A stretch of 64,000 nucleotides of DNA from Microbulbifer agarilyticus (GCF_001999945.1 NZ_CP019650.1:3153001-3217000), one strand, 5' to 3'. Positions 19,822-28,938 are shown, counted from the first letter of the stretch. Numbers and translations are program-made. Notes: a model not told the origin generated them from the letters alone.

Positions 19822-20440
19822 GAATCTGCCGCTACTCAGTTTTTCACTTTAAATGCACAATTTTTAATCAAAAAGTAGATAAACCGCCCTGTGTGACTAG
19901 CGAATGTGGGTAAACAACCACTCACAACCACCAAGACCCCACAATCACCCACAATTTTCCACTTTTCTCCACCTACGACACTATAAATCTGAGCGGAGCA
20001 AAGTCAAGGAAATCGAGGGGAGAAAAGTAGAAAGGGCCCAGTAATTTCGCGGGCTACAGGCGAAGTGGTCACATTTTCGGCACATGCAAGGGGGCACAAA
20101 AGAACTGCAAAGCAAGCACTTACTCTGCCAACCTAACAAACCACTTTAACTTCGCGCCAAAGCGCCATGACAGACATAAAAAATCGCAGATGTGAGCAGG
20201 CACTTACAGTGATCAAAGCAACGGGAATAGCTTCTAGAGGATTTTCGCGCCGAGCAATGATTTTTCCGTCACGCATTGGGATCATTCACACGGCCAGAGA
20301 CCCACAGGTCGAGACCGCCCATCAGACCCAACCAGACAAATAGAACCTAGAGGCATATAAAAATCAGCTTTTATTATTTTTAATACCGGTTGAGTCGCTG
20401 TAGCTTTGCCATATCCAATTTTCAGCAGGAATTCTTCAGC
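19822..20440. promoter_or_regulatory. Divergent regulatory region between mraZ and the cysH-like gene
   Basis: This 619-base stretch has no credible gene. The left part carries the predicted MraZ operators and must hold the dcw promoter reading leftward. The right part, with an AT-rich tract near 20355-20385, must drive the cysH-like gene rightward. I could not define either promoter with confidence. A possible ribosome site for the rightward gene, AGGA at 20427-20430, lies ten bases before its ATG. Confidence 0.6.
19937..19971 (-). promoter_or_regulatory. Predicted MraZ operator: four TGGRN repeats at 10-base spacing
   Basis: On the minus strand the units TGGAG, TGGAA, TGGGT and TGGGG follow each other, each separated by five bases. 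Their TGG triplets begin at 19971, 19961, 19951 and 19941. Direct TGGGN repeats with 5-base spacers are the known MraZ target in Escherichia coli. They lie about 115-150 bases upstream of the mraZ ATG, the right place for autoregulation of the dcw cluster. Confidence 0.7.
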
Positions 20441-21118
20441 ATGGGCCTTTCAGCAGGACTGAGCACGCAAAGCGCCGCCGCCCGCACCTTCCATCACGGT
20501 GCCGATCTGGACGCACTCAACCAGCGCTTCAAAGGCAGCAAGCCCAGTGAAATCATGGAGTTCACTATCGCCGAGGCGCAAAACCCGGTGGTGTTCACCA
20601 ACTTTCGCCCCCTGGCAATAGCATTTCTGCACCTGGTCACCCGTGCCAAGCCGGACATCCCTGTTATCTGGGTGGATCACGGCTACAACACGCCGGAAAC
20701 CTATCGCCACATCGAAAAGGTCATCAAGCTACTCAACCTGAACCTGTACACCTATTCACCAAAAATGTCCGCGGCACATTACAACGCGGTGCATGGGGGT
20801 ATTCCGCCACTGGACACCCCGGAGCACGACTTCTTCTCGCGCACTGTAAAACTCGAACCGTTCAACCGCGCTATGGAAGAACTCAAGCCGGATGTGTGGC
20901 TGAACGGCATCCGCCACGATCAAAATGCGCACCGCAAGGGTCTGGATGTGTTTACCAAGGGCAACCATGGCACCATTCGCGTAGCCCCCATGTTCCACCT
21001 CAAGGAAATTGATGTGGAAGAGTACGTGTACGAGAACGACCTGCCTGATAATGATGTGTACTTTGATCCCACCAAGGGCGAAGAGCACCGGGAGTGCGGA
21101 CTGTTACTGCAGAAGTAA
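20441..21118 (+). CDS. Phosphoadenylyl-sulfate reductase family protein (CysH-like)
   Basis: This resembles PAPS reductase, which reduces activated sulfate to sulfite using thioredoxin. From ATG 20441 (225 residues, ribosome site AGGA) it shows a PP-loop-type fold: WVDHGYNTPETYRHI, an NGIRHDQN segment corresponding to the usual TGLRRDQS-type motif, and a C-terminal ECGL with the likely catalytic C219. Differences: the first binding loop reads TNFRPLA instead of the usual SFGxxx, and the C-terminus is LLLQK rather than the usual ending GLH. It lacks the extra cysteine pairs of the iron-sulfur APS reductases. An in-frame start at 20390 is less likely. A Sat-type ATP sulfurylase at 42692 could supply the upstream step. 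Confidence 0.8.
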   Translation: MGLSAGLSTQSAAARTFHHGADLDALNQRFKGSKPSEIMEFTIAEAQNPVVFTNFRPLAIAFLHLVTRAKPDIPVIWVDHGYNTPETYRHIEKVIKLLNLNLYTYSPKMSAAHYNAVHGGIPPLDTPEHDFFSRTVKLEPFNRAMEELKPDVWLNGIRHDQNAHRKGLDVFTKGNHGTIRVAPMFHLKEIDVEEYVYENDLPDNDVYFDPTKGEEHRECGLLLQK

Positions 21119-21147
21119 GCAGTTAGCAGAAGTAAGTACCTAGCGGG

Positions 21148-21168
21148 AGGAGGGTTCCCCACCCTCCT
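21148..21168. terminator. Hairpin between the convergent cysH-like and tetR genes
   Basis: AGGAGGGT (21148-21155) and ACCCTCCT (21161-21168) form an 8-bp stem with a 5-base loop in the 95-base gap between two convergent genes. No long T run follows on either strand, so it is a weak terminator candidate. Confidence 0.45.
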
Positions 21169-21213
21169 TCTAAAACAAGATTCATTAACCCCTAATACTC
21201 AAATCCCTAGTAC

Positions 21214-21873
21214 TCAGGAAGACATAAACCTCTCCAAAGCGCCACGGGAAATCAGCAGTTTTACATTGTCGATAATAGAAACGCGCTCCGCTGGCAGGCT
21301 CAACGCCAATTGCACAGCTGAACTGGCCAGATGCATACACACAAATAAAAACTCGTGCAGTGCCGGCCAGTTTTTCTCGGGAAACAAGTCGCGGCAGAAG
21401 GCAAATACCTGCTCGGCGTTAAAGCGACTATCCTCGATATCCAGATCCTGCAACGACTTATCCGCGGCGGCACTCACTAGAAGGTCGCGAAATACCGGCT
21501 CGCATTCATAGAAGGCAAAAAACTGGTCGAGCAGCTGGTGCAACCTGGCCACACAATCGTCGAGATCACGTACTGGCTCGGCGACGGTACTGCCAAGTGT
21601 CCCGCGAAACTCCTCCATATACCGGCGCGCCAGCGCCTCGATAATCGCCGTTTTATTGGGGAAATATTGATACATGGAGCCCGCTGTGACCCCAGCGCGC
21701 GCCGCAATATCCTGAACCTTCAGCCCGGCACTCCCCCGCTCGACAATCAACTCCTTGCACGCCTGCAAAATGGCGTCGACCCGAGCACGGCTGCGGCTCT
21801 GGCGGGGTGCACGCACCTCGTTACGGCTAACTAGCTGCCCCTCCGGACCGGACTTTTCGACACGCTTTGACAT
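21214..21873 (-). CDS. TetR/AcrR family transcriptional regulator
   Basis: A predicted repressor of about 219 residues. The N-terminal helix-turn-helix is clear at roughly residues 28-80: ILQACKELIVERGSAGLKV, DIAARAGVTAGSMYQYFPN, then KTAIIEALARRY. The rest is an all-helical ligand-binding domain with no recognisable ligand. ATG at 21873 is preferred over a GTG at 21885. It is transcribed away from the flavin monooxygenase operon that begins at 22031, the classical arrangement for a TetR protein that represses its neighbour in response to a small hydrophobic ligand. The 157-base divergent gap would contain the operator. Confidence 0.88.
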   Translation of the reverse strand: MSKRVEKSGPEGQLVSRNEVRAPRQSRSRARVDAILQACKELIVERGSAGLKVQDIAARAGVTAGSMYQYFPNKTAIIEALARRYMEEFRGTLGSTVAEPVRDLDDCVARLHQLLDQFFAFYECEPVFRDLLVSAAADKSLQDLDIEDSRFNAEQVFAFCRDLFPEKNWPALHEFLFVCMHLASSAVQLALSLPAERVSIIDNVKLLISRGALERFMSS

Positions 21874-22030
21874 TTGGGCTCTCACTGCTCGACACGGCGT
21901 ATCATACCGGATAAAAACCTTAAATTTATTCAGATTTATTGACAGGTCTGCAGGGAAGCCATTACCTTTAAAGAAACCTGAAACTATTTAAGATTTTAGA
22001 GAAGGCCACACGCGACAACAAGGAATAACA

Positions 22031-23440
22031 ATGGCTGATCAGCAAATGCAAGCCGACGAGTCCGCCAACGACGCACCTGCCCACAAGGTAGCGATCATCG
22101 GCGCAGGTCCCGCGGGACTTGCCACCGCGCGCGCGCTGCGCGCCATGGATGTCCCGTTCACAGTCTTCGAAAAACACTCCGACGTGGGCGGTATCTGGGA
22201 TATCGAGAACCCCGGCAGTCCCATGTACGAATCTGCTCACTTTATTTCGTCGAAGACCATGTCCGGTCATTACGGCTTTCCCATGCCGGAGAGCTACCCG
22301 GATTACCCCTCCAACCGGCAGTTGCTGACGTACATCCGCACATTTGCCGAAACCTACGATTTGCGGGCCGATATTCGCTTCAACACCTTTGTGGATAATG
22401 TGGAGCGCACCGCAAATGGCTGGCACCTGCGCACGCGCAGCGAGAATGACACCAGCCAGGAGCACAATTTCCGCTGGCTGGTTTGCGCCAGCGGAACCAA
22501 CTGGCTACCCAACCGGCCAACGCTTGTCGGAGAAGACGAATTTAAAGGTGAGGTACTGCATTCGGTGAACTACCGCGATGCCTCCATGCTGAGGGGCCGC
22601 AAGGTTCTCGTTGTAGGTGCGGGTAACTCCGGGGTGGATATTGCCTGCGACGCCACTGCGAACGCGGAATCGGCCTATATCAGCCTGCGCCGCGGTTACC
22701 ACTTCGTACCCAAACATATTTTCGGCATGCCGGCTGATGTGTTTGGAGCTCGCTCCAATTGGTTACCGGCCTGGTTACAACAAAAGACATTTGGACCACT
22801 TCTACGCCTGTTAAATGGCGACCTTCGCCGTCTCGGCCTGCCGAAACCAGATCACGCGGTACTGTCCAGCCATCCGATTCTTAACAGCCAATTACTGCAC
22901 TATCTGCAGCATGGGGACATTGCCGCGAAAGGCGCGATTGATTACTTGCGGGGCAAGCAGGTGTTCTTCAAAGACGGCAGCAGCATCGAGGTGGATACCA
23001 TCATTCTGGCGACGGGTTATCACTGGCAGCTACCTTATTTGCCCACAGATACATTTGCCTGGAAACACGAGCGTCCACAAACGTTTTTGAAAATCTTTAA
23101 CCGCAATGACCCAAGTATTTTCATCAATGGCTACGTGGAGACGAACGGCGGCGCTTACAAAATGTTTGACGATATGGCGTACCTGATCGCCAACACGATT
23201 AATACACAGCGCAAAGGTGGCGATGCGGCAGAAAGGCTCGCGCAGTTCATTCAGGGGCCGGAACCAGATCTCAGCGGTGGCGTCCGCTATGTCGAGTCTA
23301 ATCGTCACAGTGGATACGCAAACCAGCAGGCCTACGGCAAAGCAATGCGCAAAATGCGCCGCGCCATGGGCTGGCCCGACCTGAGCGAAGACTTTTATGC
23401 AGGTCACCCCGCTTCAGCACAAATCCAAACCGCCAACTAG
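22031..23440 (+). CDS. Flavin-containing monooxygenase (FMO type)
   Basis: A class B flavoprotein monooxygenase of 469 residues that would use NADPH and oxygen to oxygenate a soft nucleophile or a ketone. The FAD-binding motif GAGPAG is at 24-29 and the NADPH-binding GAGNSG at 196-201. The signature F171-x-G173-xxx-H177-xxx-Y181 (FKGEVLHSVNY) ends in Y, matching the FMO rather than the Baeyer-Villiger consensus, which ends in W. The ATGYHWQLPYL segment near 330 is also typical. ATG at 22031 follows AAGGAATAACA. It is the first gene of a three-gene operon, probably controlled by the divergent TetR protein. The substrate is unknown. Confidence 0.88.
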   Translation: MADQQMQADESANDAPAHKVAIIGAGPAGLATARALRAMDVPFTVFEKHSDVGGIWDIENPGSPMYESAHFISSKTMSGHYGFPMPESYPDYPSNRQLLTYIRTFAETYDLRADIRFNTFVDNVERTANGWHLRTRSENDTSQEHNFRWLVCASGTNWLPNRPTLVGEDEFKGEVLHSVNYRDASMLRGRKVLVVGAGNSGVDIACDATANAESAYISLRRGYHFVPKHIFGMPADVFGARSNWLPAWLQQKTFGPLLRLLNGDLRRLGLPKPDHAVLSSHPILNSQLLHYLQHGDIAAKGAIDYLRGKQVFFKDGSSIEVDTIILATGYHWQLPYLPTDTFAWKHERPQTFLKIFNRNDPSIFINGYVETNGGAYKMFDDMAYLIANTINTQRKGGDAAERLAQFIQGPEPDLSGGVRYVESNRHSGYANQQAYGKAMRKMRRAMGWPDLSEDFYAGHPASAQIQTAN

Positions 23441-23449
23441 GAGGCGCCC

Positions 23450-24262
23450 ATGCAACAGATATTAATTACCGGCGCTGCCGGCGGTATCGGGCGTGCTGCG
23501 GCAAAAAAATTCAGTGCCCTGGGGTATAGCTTGTGGTTGGTGGATCGCGAGGGTAGCGCACTGGAAGAACTTTGCCGGCAGCTGCCGCACTGCCGAGCGT
23601 TCATCGTGGACCTAGCAGACCGCGCTCAACTCTCGAATTTGTTAAGCGAATTAGAAAGCGACCCCGGAGAGCTTGCCGTAGGCCTCGTCAATGCCGGTAT
23701 TGCATCCACCTTACATGTGGCAGACAGCGATCCCGCAGATCTCGACCTGCAATTGGAGGTAAACCTGCGCAGCGCCATCCAGATCAACCGCGCGCTGGCC
23801 AAAAAAATGCTGACACAAAAACGCGGACACATTATTAACACCATTTCCGCCGCGGCACTGGTGCCGCTGCCCGGATCGGCAACCTATTCAGCCACCAAAT
23901 TCGGCCTGCGCGGTTTTACCAATGCCCTGCATGCCGAGCTACAAGGTAGCGGAGTGTATGTGTCCGGTATCTACCCGAGCGCTGTGGACACTCCCATGTT
24001 GCGCTGGGAAGCGCGCAACGGCGGCAGCCCACTCAATTTTGTCAGCACACCCAAGAGTGCGGATTACATTGCCGACCTGATATTGAAAGCACTGCGCACC
24101 CGCAAATTGGAATACTACAGCTCCCGCTCCGATAGTTGGATGGGAAAATTGATCGGCTGCGTGCCCGGATTGCTGGTTCGCATTTACCCCTTCTTCGCCC
24201 GCCTGGGCCAGCGCGGCATGCAACGCTATCGTCGCCAGCTGGAATTACAAGGGGAGCACTGA
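23450..24262 (+). CDS. Short-chain dehydrogenase/reductase
   Basis: A classical SDR oxidoreductase of 270 residues. The nucleotide motif TGAAGGIG (7-14), the NAG segment (VNAGIAS) and the catalytic set S133, Y146 and K150 (YSATK) are all intact. A C-terminal extension after about residue 225, hydrophobic and then basic (GCVPGLLVRIYPFFARLGQR), may associate with the membrane. Its AGGAGG ribosome site overlaps the stop codon of the monooxygenase gene, so translation is coupled. Substrate unknown; the context suggests oxidation or reduction of an alcohol/ketone pair linked to the monooxygenase product. Confidence 0.9.
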   Translation: MQQILITGAAGGIGRAAAKKFSALGYSLWLVDREGSALEELCRQLPHCRAFIVDLADRAQLSNLLSELESDPGELAVGLVNAGIASTLHVADSDPADLDLQLEVNLRSAIQINRALAKKMLTQKRGHIINTISAAALVPLPGSATYSATKFGLRGFTNALHAELQGSGVYVSGIYPSAVDTPMLRWEARNGGSPLNFVSTPKSADYIADLILKALRTRKLEYYSSRSDSWMGKLIGCVPGLLVRIYPFFARLGQRGMQRYRRQLELQGEH

Positions 24263-24263
24263 T

Positions 24264-25277
24264 ATGAAAAAAACATGTCTGGTTACCGGCGCCACCGGGT
24301 TCCTCGGGCTAAATCTGGTGCATGAGTTGGTCGAGCAAGGCTGGCAGGTCCGCGCCAGTGGTATGCACGGTTCCAACAATAAATACCTGCGTGCACTCCC
24401 AGTAGAGATTGTACTTGCCGACATTACCAAACCGGAGGAAGTACTGCCTCTGGCGAAGGGCTGCGATACCGTATTTCACGTTGCCGGCGACACTTCCTAC
24501 TGGAAGCGCCTCTACCCTCGCCAGCGCACTATCAACGTGGATGGCACCCTCAATATCGCGCGCGCGTGTCTGAAGCACGGTGTCCGCCGGATGGTGCACA
24601 CCAGTACGCTGGATGTGTTGGGTGCATGCCCGAACGGCGGCACGGTCAACGAGAAAACTGGCCAGTTTAACTTCACCAATATGGGCTACCACTACGGGGA
24701 AACTAAATTGGAAGCCCAACAGCGGCTGGAAAACATTCGGCAGCAACAAGGCCTGGATGTGGTGTATATCTACCCCGGTTTTATGATCGGCCCATTTGAT
24801 CACACCCTGCAAATAGGAACCGTATTTTTCGAACTACTCAAAGGATCACTACCCGGGTTTATTCCCGGAGGCGGCTCCTTTTGTCATGTGCGAGAGGTGG
24901 CGAAAGCGCATATTGCCGCGGCAGAACGTGCGCACAGCGGTGAGGACTTCCTGTGCGCAGGGTTACCGCACAGCAACATGCCCCACAAACAGGTCTGGCA
25001 ACTTATCGCTCAGGAAATTCAGGCAAAACCACCACGCTTTACCTTGCCACGCGGGGCATTTCTCGCCTACGCCTATGCCTGTGAATGGCTGGCGGAAATC
25101 ACTAACAAACCACCACAAATCAACCCCGGCCAGGCGCGCTATATGATGGCTCGACAGTATACCGACAGTAGCAAAGCGGTCGCTCGCTTGGATTACAAGG
25201 TGCCGACGGTGGAAGAATGTATTGCGGATGCTGCCAACTGGTATCGGCAGGAAGGAATGCTGGTGGTAAGAAAATAG
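24264..25277 (+). CDS. NAD-dependent epimerase/dehydratase family reductase
   Basis: An extended SDR of 337 residues. The N-terminal Rossmann motif TGATGFLG (8-15) and the catalytic Y144-xxx-K148 (YGETK) with the upstream serine in VHTSTLDVLG are present. Overall it looks like the dihydroflavonol reductase / 3-beta-hydroxysteroid dehydrogenase branch rather than a sugar-nucleotide epimerase, but this is a judgement from motif context only. It starts two bases after the SDR stop (TGATATG), so the three genes form one operon. It converges on the RNase P RNA gene. Confidence 0.86.
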   Translation: MKKTCLVTGATGFLGLNLVHELVEQGWQVRASGMHGSNNKYLRALPVEIVLADITKPEEVLPLAKGCDTVFHVAGDTSYWKRLYPRQRTINVDGTLNIARACLKHGVRRMVHTSTLDVLGACPNGGTVNEKTGQFNFTNMGYHYGETKLEAQQRLENIRQQQGLDVVYIYPGFMIGPFDHTLQIGTVFFELLKGSLPGFIPGGGSFCHVREVAKAHIAAAERAHSGEDFLCAGLPHSNMPHKQVWQLIAQEIQAKPPRFTLPRGAFLAYAYACEWLAEITNKPPQINPGQARYMMARQYTDSSKAVARLDYKVPTVEECIADAANWYRQEGMLVVRK

Positions 25278-25286
25278 CAACTCTCG

Positions 25287-25330
25287 CCCGCCACACCAGA
25301 CCGAAAAAGGATGCAGCCTAGTGTGGCGGG
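25287..25330. terminator. Hairpin between the epimerase gene and rnpB
   Basis: CCCGCCACAC (25287-25296) pairs perfectly with GTGTGGCGGG (25321-25330) across a 24-base loop. It lies between convergent transcripts ten bases past the epimerase stop. There is no T run on either side, so it may act as a transcript-end stabiliser rather than a strong intrinsic terminator. Confidence 0.5.
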
Positions 25331-25339
25331 AAAGGAATT

Positions 25340-25720
<381 letters not shown>

Positions 25721-25791
25721 GCGAAGGTTAATGACCGGGGGTGCGGGATGCAAGACAATTTCACCCGTTCGTGCCGATAACATGGAATTCA

Positions 25792-26634
25792 CTATTTCTG
25801 CGCCAGCGACCAGTTGTACAGCGCCTTTTTGTTCACGCCGGTAATCTCCGCCGCCAGCGCCGCCGCGCGCTTGGGGGGCAATTCGGCCAGCAGCAGCTTC
25901 ATCACCCGCTCTGACTCTGCGTCGAGCTCCGCGGCTTTTGACTCCGCGGCGCCGCGTACCAGCAGGACTATCTCGCCGCGCTGCTGGTTGCTGTCTGCGC
26001 GCACCCATTCCACCAGCTCCGCAAGCGGCATCAGCTGGATGGTCTCGAAGGCCTTGGTCAGCTCGCGTGCGATCACCGCCTCGCGCTCGCCGCCAAAGCT
26101 TTCCGCCATGGCCTCAAGGGTACCCAGCACCCGATGGGGCGCTTCGTAGAACACCATGGTGCGGGTTTCCCCAGCCAAAGCATCCAGCGCTTTGGCCCGC
26201 GCCTGCGACTTGGCGGGTAAAAAGCCCTCGAATGAGAAGCGGTCGCTGGGCAACCCAGCAGCGGACAGTGCGGCCACAAAGGCGCAGGGGCCAGGGATGG
26301 GTACTACCTGGAAACCCTGTTCACGGGCATCGCGCACCAACCGGTAGCCCGGATCGGAGATCAGCGGGGTGCCGGCATCGGAAATAAGTGCCACCGTCTG
26401 CCCTTGCGCGAGACGCTCGAGAATCTTGTTGGTACGCTGATCGTCCGAGTGGTCATGGTACGCAACCAGGGGGGTATCGATGGAAAAGTGGGAAAAAAGT
26501 CTCTGACTGTGACGGGTGTCTTCCGCCGCCACCAAATCAGCGGATTGTAGAACTTCAACGGCTCGCGGTACCATATCAGCCAAATTGCCAATGGGCGTCG
26601 CGACGATATATAGCACCGCTGTATCAAGCCCCAT
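25792..26634 (-). CDS. rsmI: 16S rRNA (cytidine-1402-2'-O)-methyltransferase RsmI
   Basis: RsmI adds the 2'-O-methyl group to C1402, the same nucleotide modified by RsmH. The 280-residue protein is a tetrapyrrole-methylase-fold enzyme: LYIVATPIGNLADM at the N-terminus, AAEDTRHSQRL, the SAM-binding ISDAGTPLISDPG near 90, and PIPGPCAFVAALSAAGLP. The C-terminal region (LPPKRAAALAAEITG) forms the small helical domain. It is divergent from lpoA across a 35-base gap. Confidence 0.96.
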   Translation of the reverse strand: MGLDTAVLYIVATPIGNLADMVPRAVEVLQSADLVAAEDTRHSQRLFSHFSIDTPLVAYHDHSDDQRTNKILERLAQGQTVALISDAGTPLISDPGYRLVRDAREQGFQVVPIPGPCAFVAALSAAGLPSDRFSFEGFLPAKSQARAKALDALAGETRTMVFYEAPHRVLGTLEAMAESFGGEREAVIARELTKAFETIQLMPLAELVEWVRADSNQQRGEIVLLVRGAAESKAAELDAESERVMKLLLAELPPKRAAALAAEITGVNKKALYNWSLAQK

Positions 26635-26669
26635 AGTTCACTCCAGAATAAGTTTTGTGGGAGAAGAAT

Positions 26670-28532
26670 ATGTCCGCCCTTTCCCGGCGTATCCCGTTCA
26701 TTTTGAATAGCCTGGCTGCAGGCACCCTGGCCCTGGCCCTGACCGGTTGCCAGACACCCAGTACCCAGCCCGGTGCCCCAGTTGCCGCCGCGCCCAGTGA
26801 TGTGGAGACCGCCAACCGCCAGAGCGCCATTCGCCTGTTGAGCGAGGCGCGCCAGCTGCCTTCCCCGCAAAAGGACCAGGCACAGCTGCAGGCGGCCGCC
26901 ATTCTATACGGATTGGGCGATAACGCGACGGTTCTGCAGACCGCCAGCAGTATTGACCCGGAACAGCTGACCAATTCGGAGTACGCCCAGTACGCGCAAG
27001 TCTACGGTAGCGCGCTGGCAGCCGACGATGAGTTTTTCACCGCTCTGGATCTGGTGAGTGCCCCGCGCCTGGAACAGTCCTGGTTCGAGATTCCGGCCTC
27101 GACCGCCCTACCGCTGCGCAACCTGCGCGCGGATCTGTGGGGCCTGATGGGCGATATCGACAGCGGTATTCAGGAGCGGCAGCGCATCGCCGGTCTGCCG
27201 TTGGACGATCAGGCCACCGCCACCAACAACAATGGCTTGTGGCAATTGCTCACTCAACTCCCTTCCGCAGAATTGCGCTTACGCGCAGATGAGAGTCTGT
27301 CCCCACAGATGCGCGCCTGGTATGAGCTGGCACTGATTGGCCGCGACACCCAGGCCGATATCAGCACTCAGCTGACCGAACTGAGCCGCTGGCGCCAGCA
27401 ATGGCCGACCCACTCCGCGGTTAGCCATCCGCCGCAAGCCCTGCAGTTGCTGGAGCAGCTGGCCACGCAACCAGCGCAAAATGTCGCTTTGCTGCTACCT
27501 CTTTCCGGCCCTCTCGGCTCCGCCGGCCGCGCAATTCGCGATGGCTTTATGGCTGCTTACTACAGCGCGCTGGACGCCGGTGCGCCCACGCCGCAGGTGC
27601 AGGTCTATGACACGGGTACCGAGCAGCCGTTTGAAGAGATTTACCAGATGGCCGTCAACGGTGGCGCTCAGGCAATTGTCGGCCCGCTCGACAAGAGCAA
27701 GGTCGCCAACCTGCTCGCTACTGAGAAGCTGCCAGTGGCAACCCTCGCCCTGAACTACGGCGATGAGGGCCGCCTAACCGACGATCTGGTGCAATTTGGC
27801 CTCGCCATCGAAGACGAAGCCCGCCAGGTAGCCCAGCAAGCTTTCCTCCAGGGCCACCGCCAGGCCATGATCCTGGCCCCCGAGTCTGGCTGGGGCCAGC
27901 GTGGACTGACCGCATTCACTGAAGAGTGGAACCGCCTGGGCGGTACCGTGAGCGTCAGCCGCAACTACCGGGATAGCTCCAACTTCTCGCAGCTGGTGAG
28001 CGATGCCCTGCTGATTTCTGAGAGTAAGGAACGGGAGCGCGCCCTGCGCAGCGCCCTGTCGACCCCGCTCAAGTTCACTCCGCGCCGCCGCGGCGACGTC
28101 GACATGCTGTTTGTACTGGCACAGCCTCAGCAGGCACGCCAAATCAAACCGATGCTTTCGTTCTTCTACGCGGGCGAGCTGCCGGTTTATTCTACGTCGC
28201 AGATCTTTGCCGGTAATATCGACCGCCAGCGCGACAGGGACCTCAACGGTGTGCGTTTTACCGCACTGCCGTGGCTGTTTGAGGACAATAACGAAACCAA
28301 GCAGAACATCGTCAAACAGGCAGCACCGGCCCCAGCCTTTGCCCGCCTGTATGCGCTCGGCGCCGATGCCTTCCGCCTTTACCCCCGCCTGCCGATTCTT
28401 CGTCAGTTCCCGGACCAGCAGGTATACGGACTGACCGGCGCGCTCAGTCTGAGCGCCGATGGCCGCATTGTGCGCGAACAGATCTGGGCGCGGATCAACA
28501 AGGGAGCCCCGGTACCCATTACGCAGAACTGA
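26670..28532 (+). CDS. lpoA: Outer-membrane lipoprotein LpoA, activator of penicillin-binding proteins
   Basis: LpoA stimulates PBP1A from the outer membrane side. From ATG 26670 (620 residues, ribosome site GGGAGAAGA) there is a lipoprotein signal peptide ending LALALTGC with the lipidated cysteine at 27. The N-terminal half has helical repeats (about 45-260); the C-terminal half (about 270-620) has the periplasmic-binding-protein-like LppC fold beginning VALLLPLSGPLGSAGRAIR. An in-frame TTG at 26655 is less likely. It starts the forward operon lpoA-yraN-SIS-dolP found in many gammaproteobacteria. Confidence 0.93.
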   Translation: MSALSRRIPFILNSLAAGTLALALTGCQTPSTQPGAPVAAAPSDVETANRQSAIRLLSEARQLPSPQKDQAQLQAAAILYGLGDNATVLQTASSIDPEQLTNSEYAQYAQVYGSALAADDEFFTALDLVSAPRLEQSWFEIPASTALPLRNLRADLWGLMGDIDSGIQERQRIAGLPLDDQATATNNNGLWQLLTQLPSAELRLRADESLSPQMRAWYELALIGRDTQADISTQLTELSRWRQQWPTHSAVSHPPQALQLLEQLATQPAQNVALLLPLSGPLGSAGRAIRDGFMAAYYSALDAGAPTPQVQVYDTGTEQPFEEIYQMAVNGGAQAIVGPLDKSKVANLLATEKLPVATLALNYGDEGRLTDDLVQFGLAIEDEARQVAQQAFLQGHRQAMILAPESGWGQRGLTAFTEEWNRLGGTVSVSRNYRDSSNFSQLVSDALLISESKERERALRSALSTPLKFTPRRRGDVDMLFVLAQPQQARQIKPMLSFFYAGELPVYSTSQIFAGNIDRQRDRDLNGVRFTALPWLFEDNNETKQNIVKQAAPAPAFARLYALGADAFRLYPRLPILRQFPDQQVYGLTGALSLSADGRIVREQIWARINKGAPVPITQN

Positions 28533-28578
28533 GAGATAGCGGGCGCTCACTGACACAAATCCATCGAAAAGGAATTTC

Positions 28579-28938
28579 ATGGACACCACAAGTATCGGCA
28601 ACGAGATGGAAGCGCAGGCCGAGCGGCACCTGGTTGCCGCGGGCCTGCGTATCGTGGAGCGAAACTTTCGCGGGCGCTTTGGCGAAATTGATTTAATCGC
28701 GCGTGATGGAAATATCCTGGTGTTTGTTGAGGTGCGCTACCGGCGCAACCGGACTTTTGGTGGCGCTGGGCTTTCCATTGACTATCGAAAACAGCGAAAA
28801 TTACTCACCACGGCCAACGGCTACCTGCAATTACGCAGATTAGATTGCCCCTGTCGTTTCGATGTTGTGACGATCGAGCGCGGAAACGGTGATGGACCAC
28901 TCAACATTGATTGGATACAAAATGCCTTCGGGCAATAA
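28579..28938 (+). CDS. yraN: YraN family protein (UPF0102, nuclease-like fold)
   Basis: A 119-residue cytoplasmic protein of the YraN/UPF0102 family, which has a predicted restriction-endonuclease-like fold. Characteristic segments are visible: GNEMEAQAERHL, RNFRGRFGEIDLIARDG, LVFVEVRYR and INYRKQ-type DYRKQRKLL. The E...D...ExR pattern in GEIDLI and VFVEVR matches a PD-(D/E)XK-like active site, but biochemical activity in this family is not well established. ATG at 28579 follows AAAAGGAATTTC. Confidence 0.92.
   Translation: MDTTSIGNEMEAQAERHLVAAGLRIVERNFRGRFGEIDLIARDGNILVFVEVRYRRNRTFGGAGLSIDYRKQRKLLTTANGYLQLRRLDCPCRFDVVTIERGNGDGPLNIDWIQNAFGQ

Noticed and set aside
20340..20400. AT-rich tract as a specific promoter for the cysH-like gene
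   Set aside because: Several partial -10 matches overlap, and none has a convincing -35 at the right distance.
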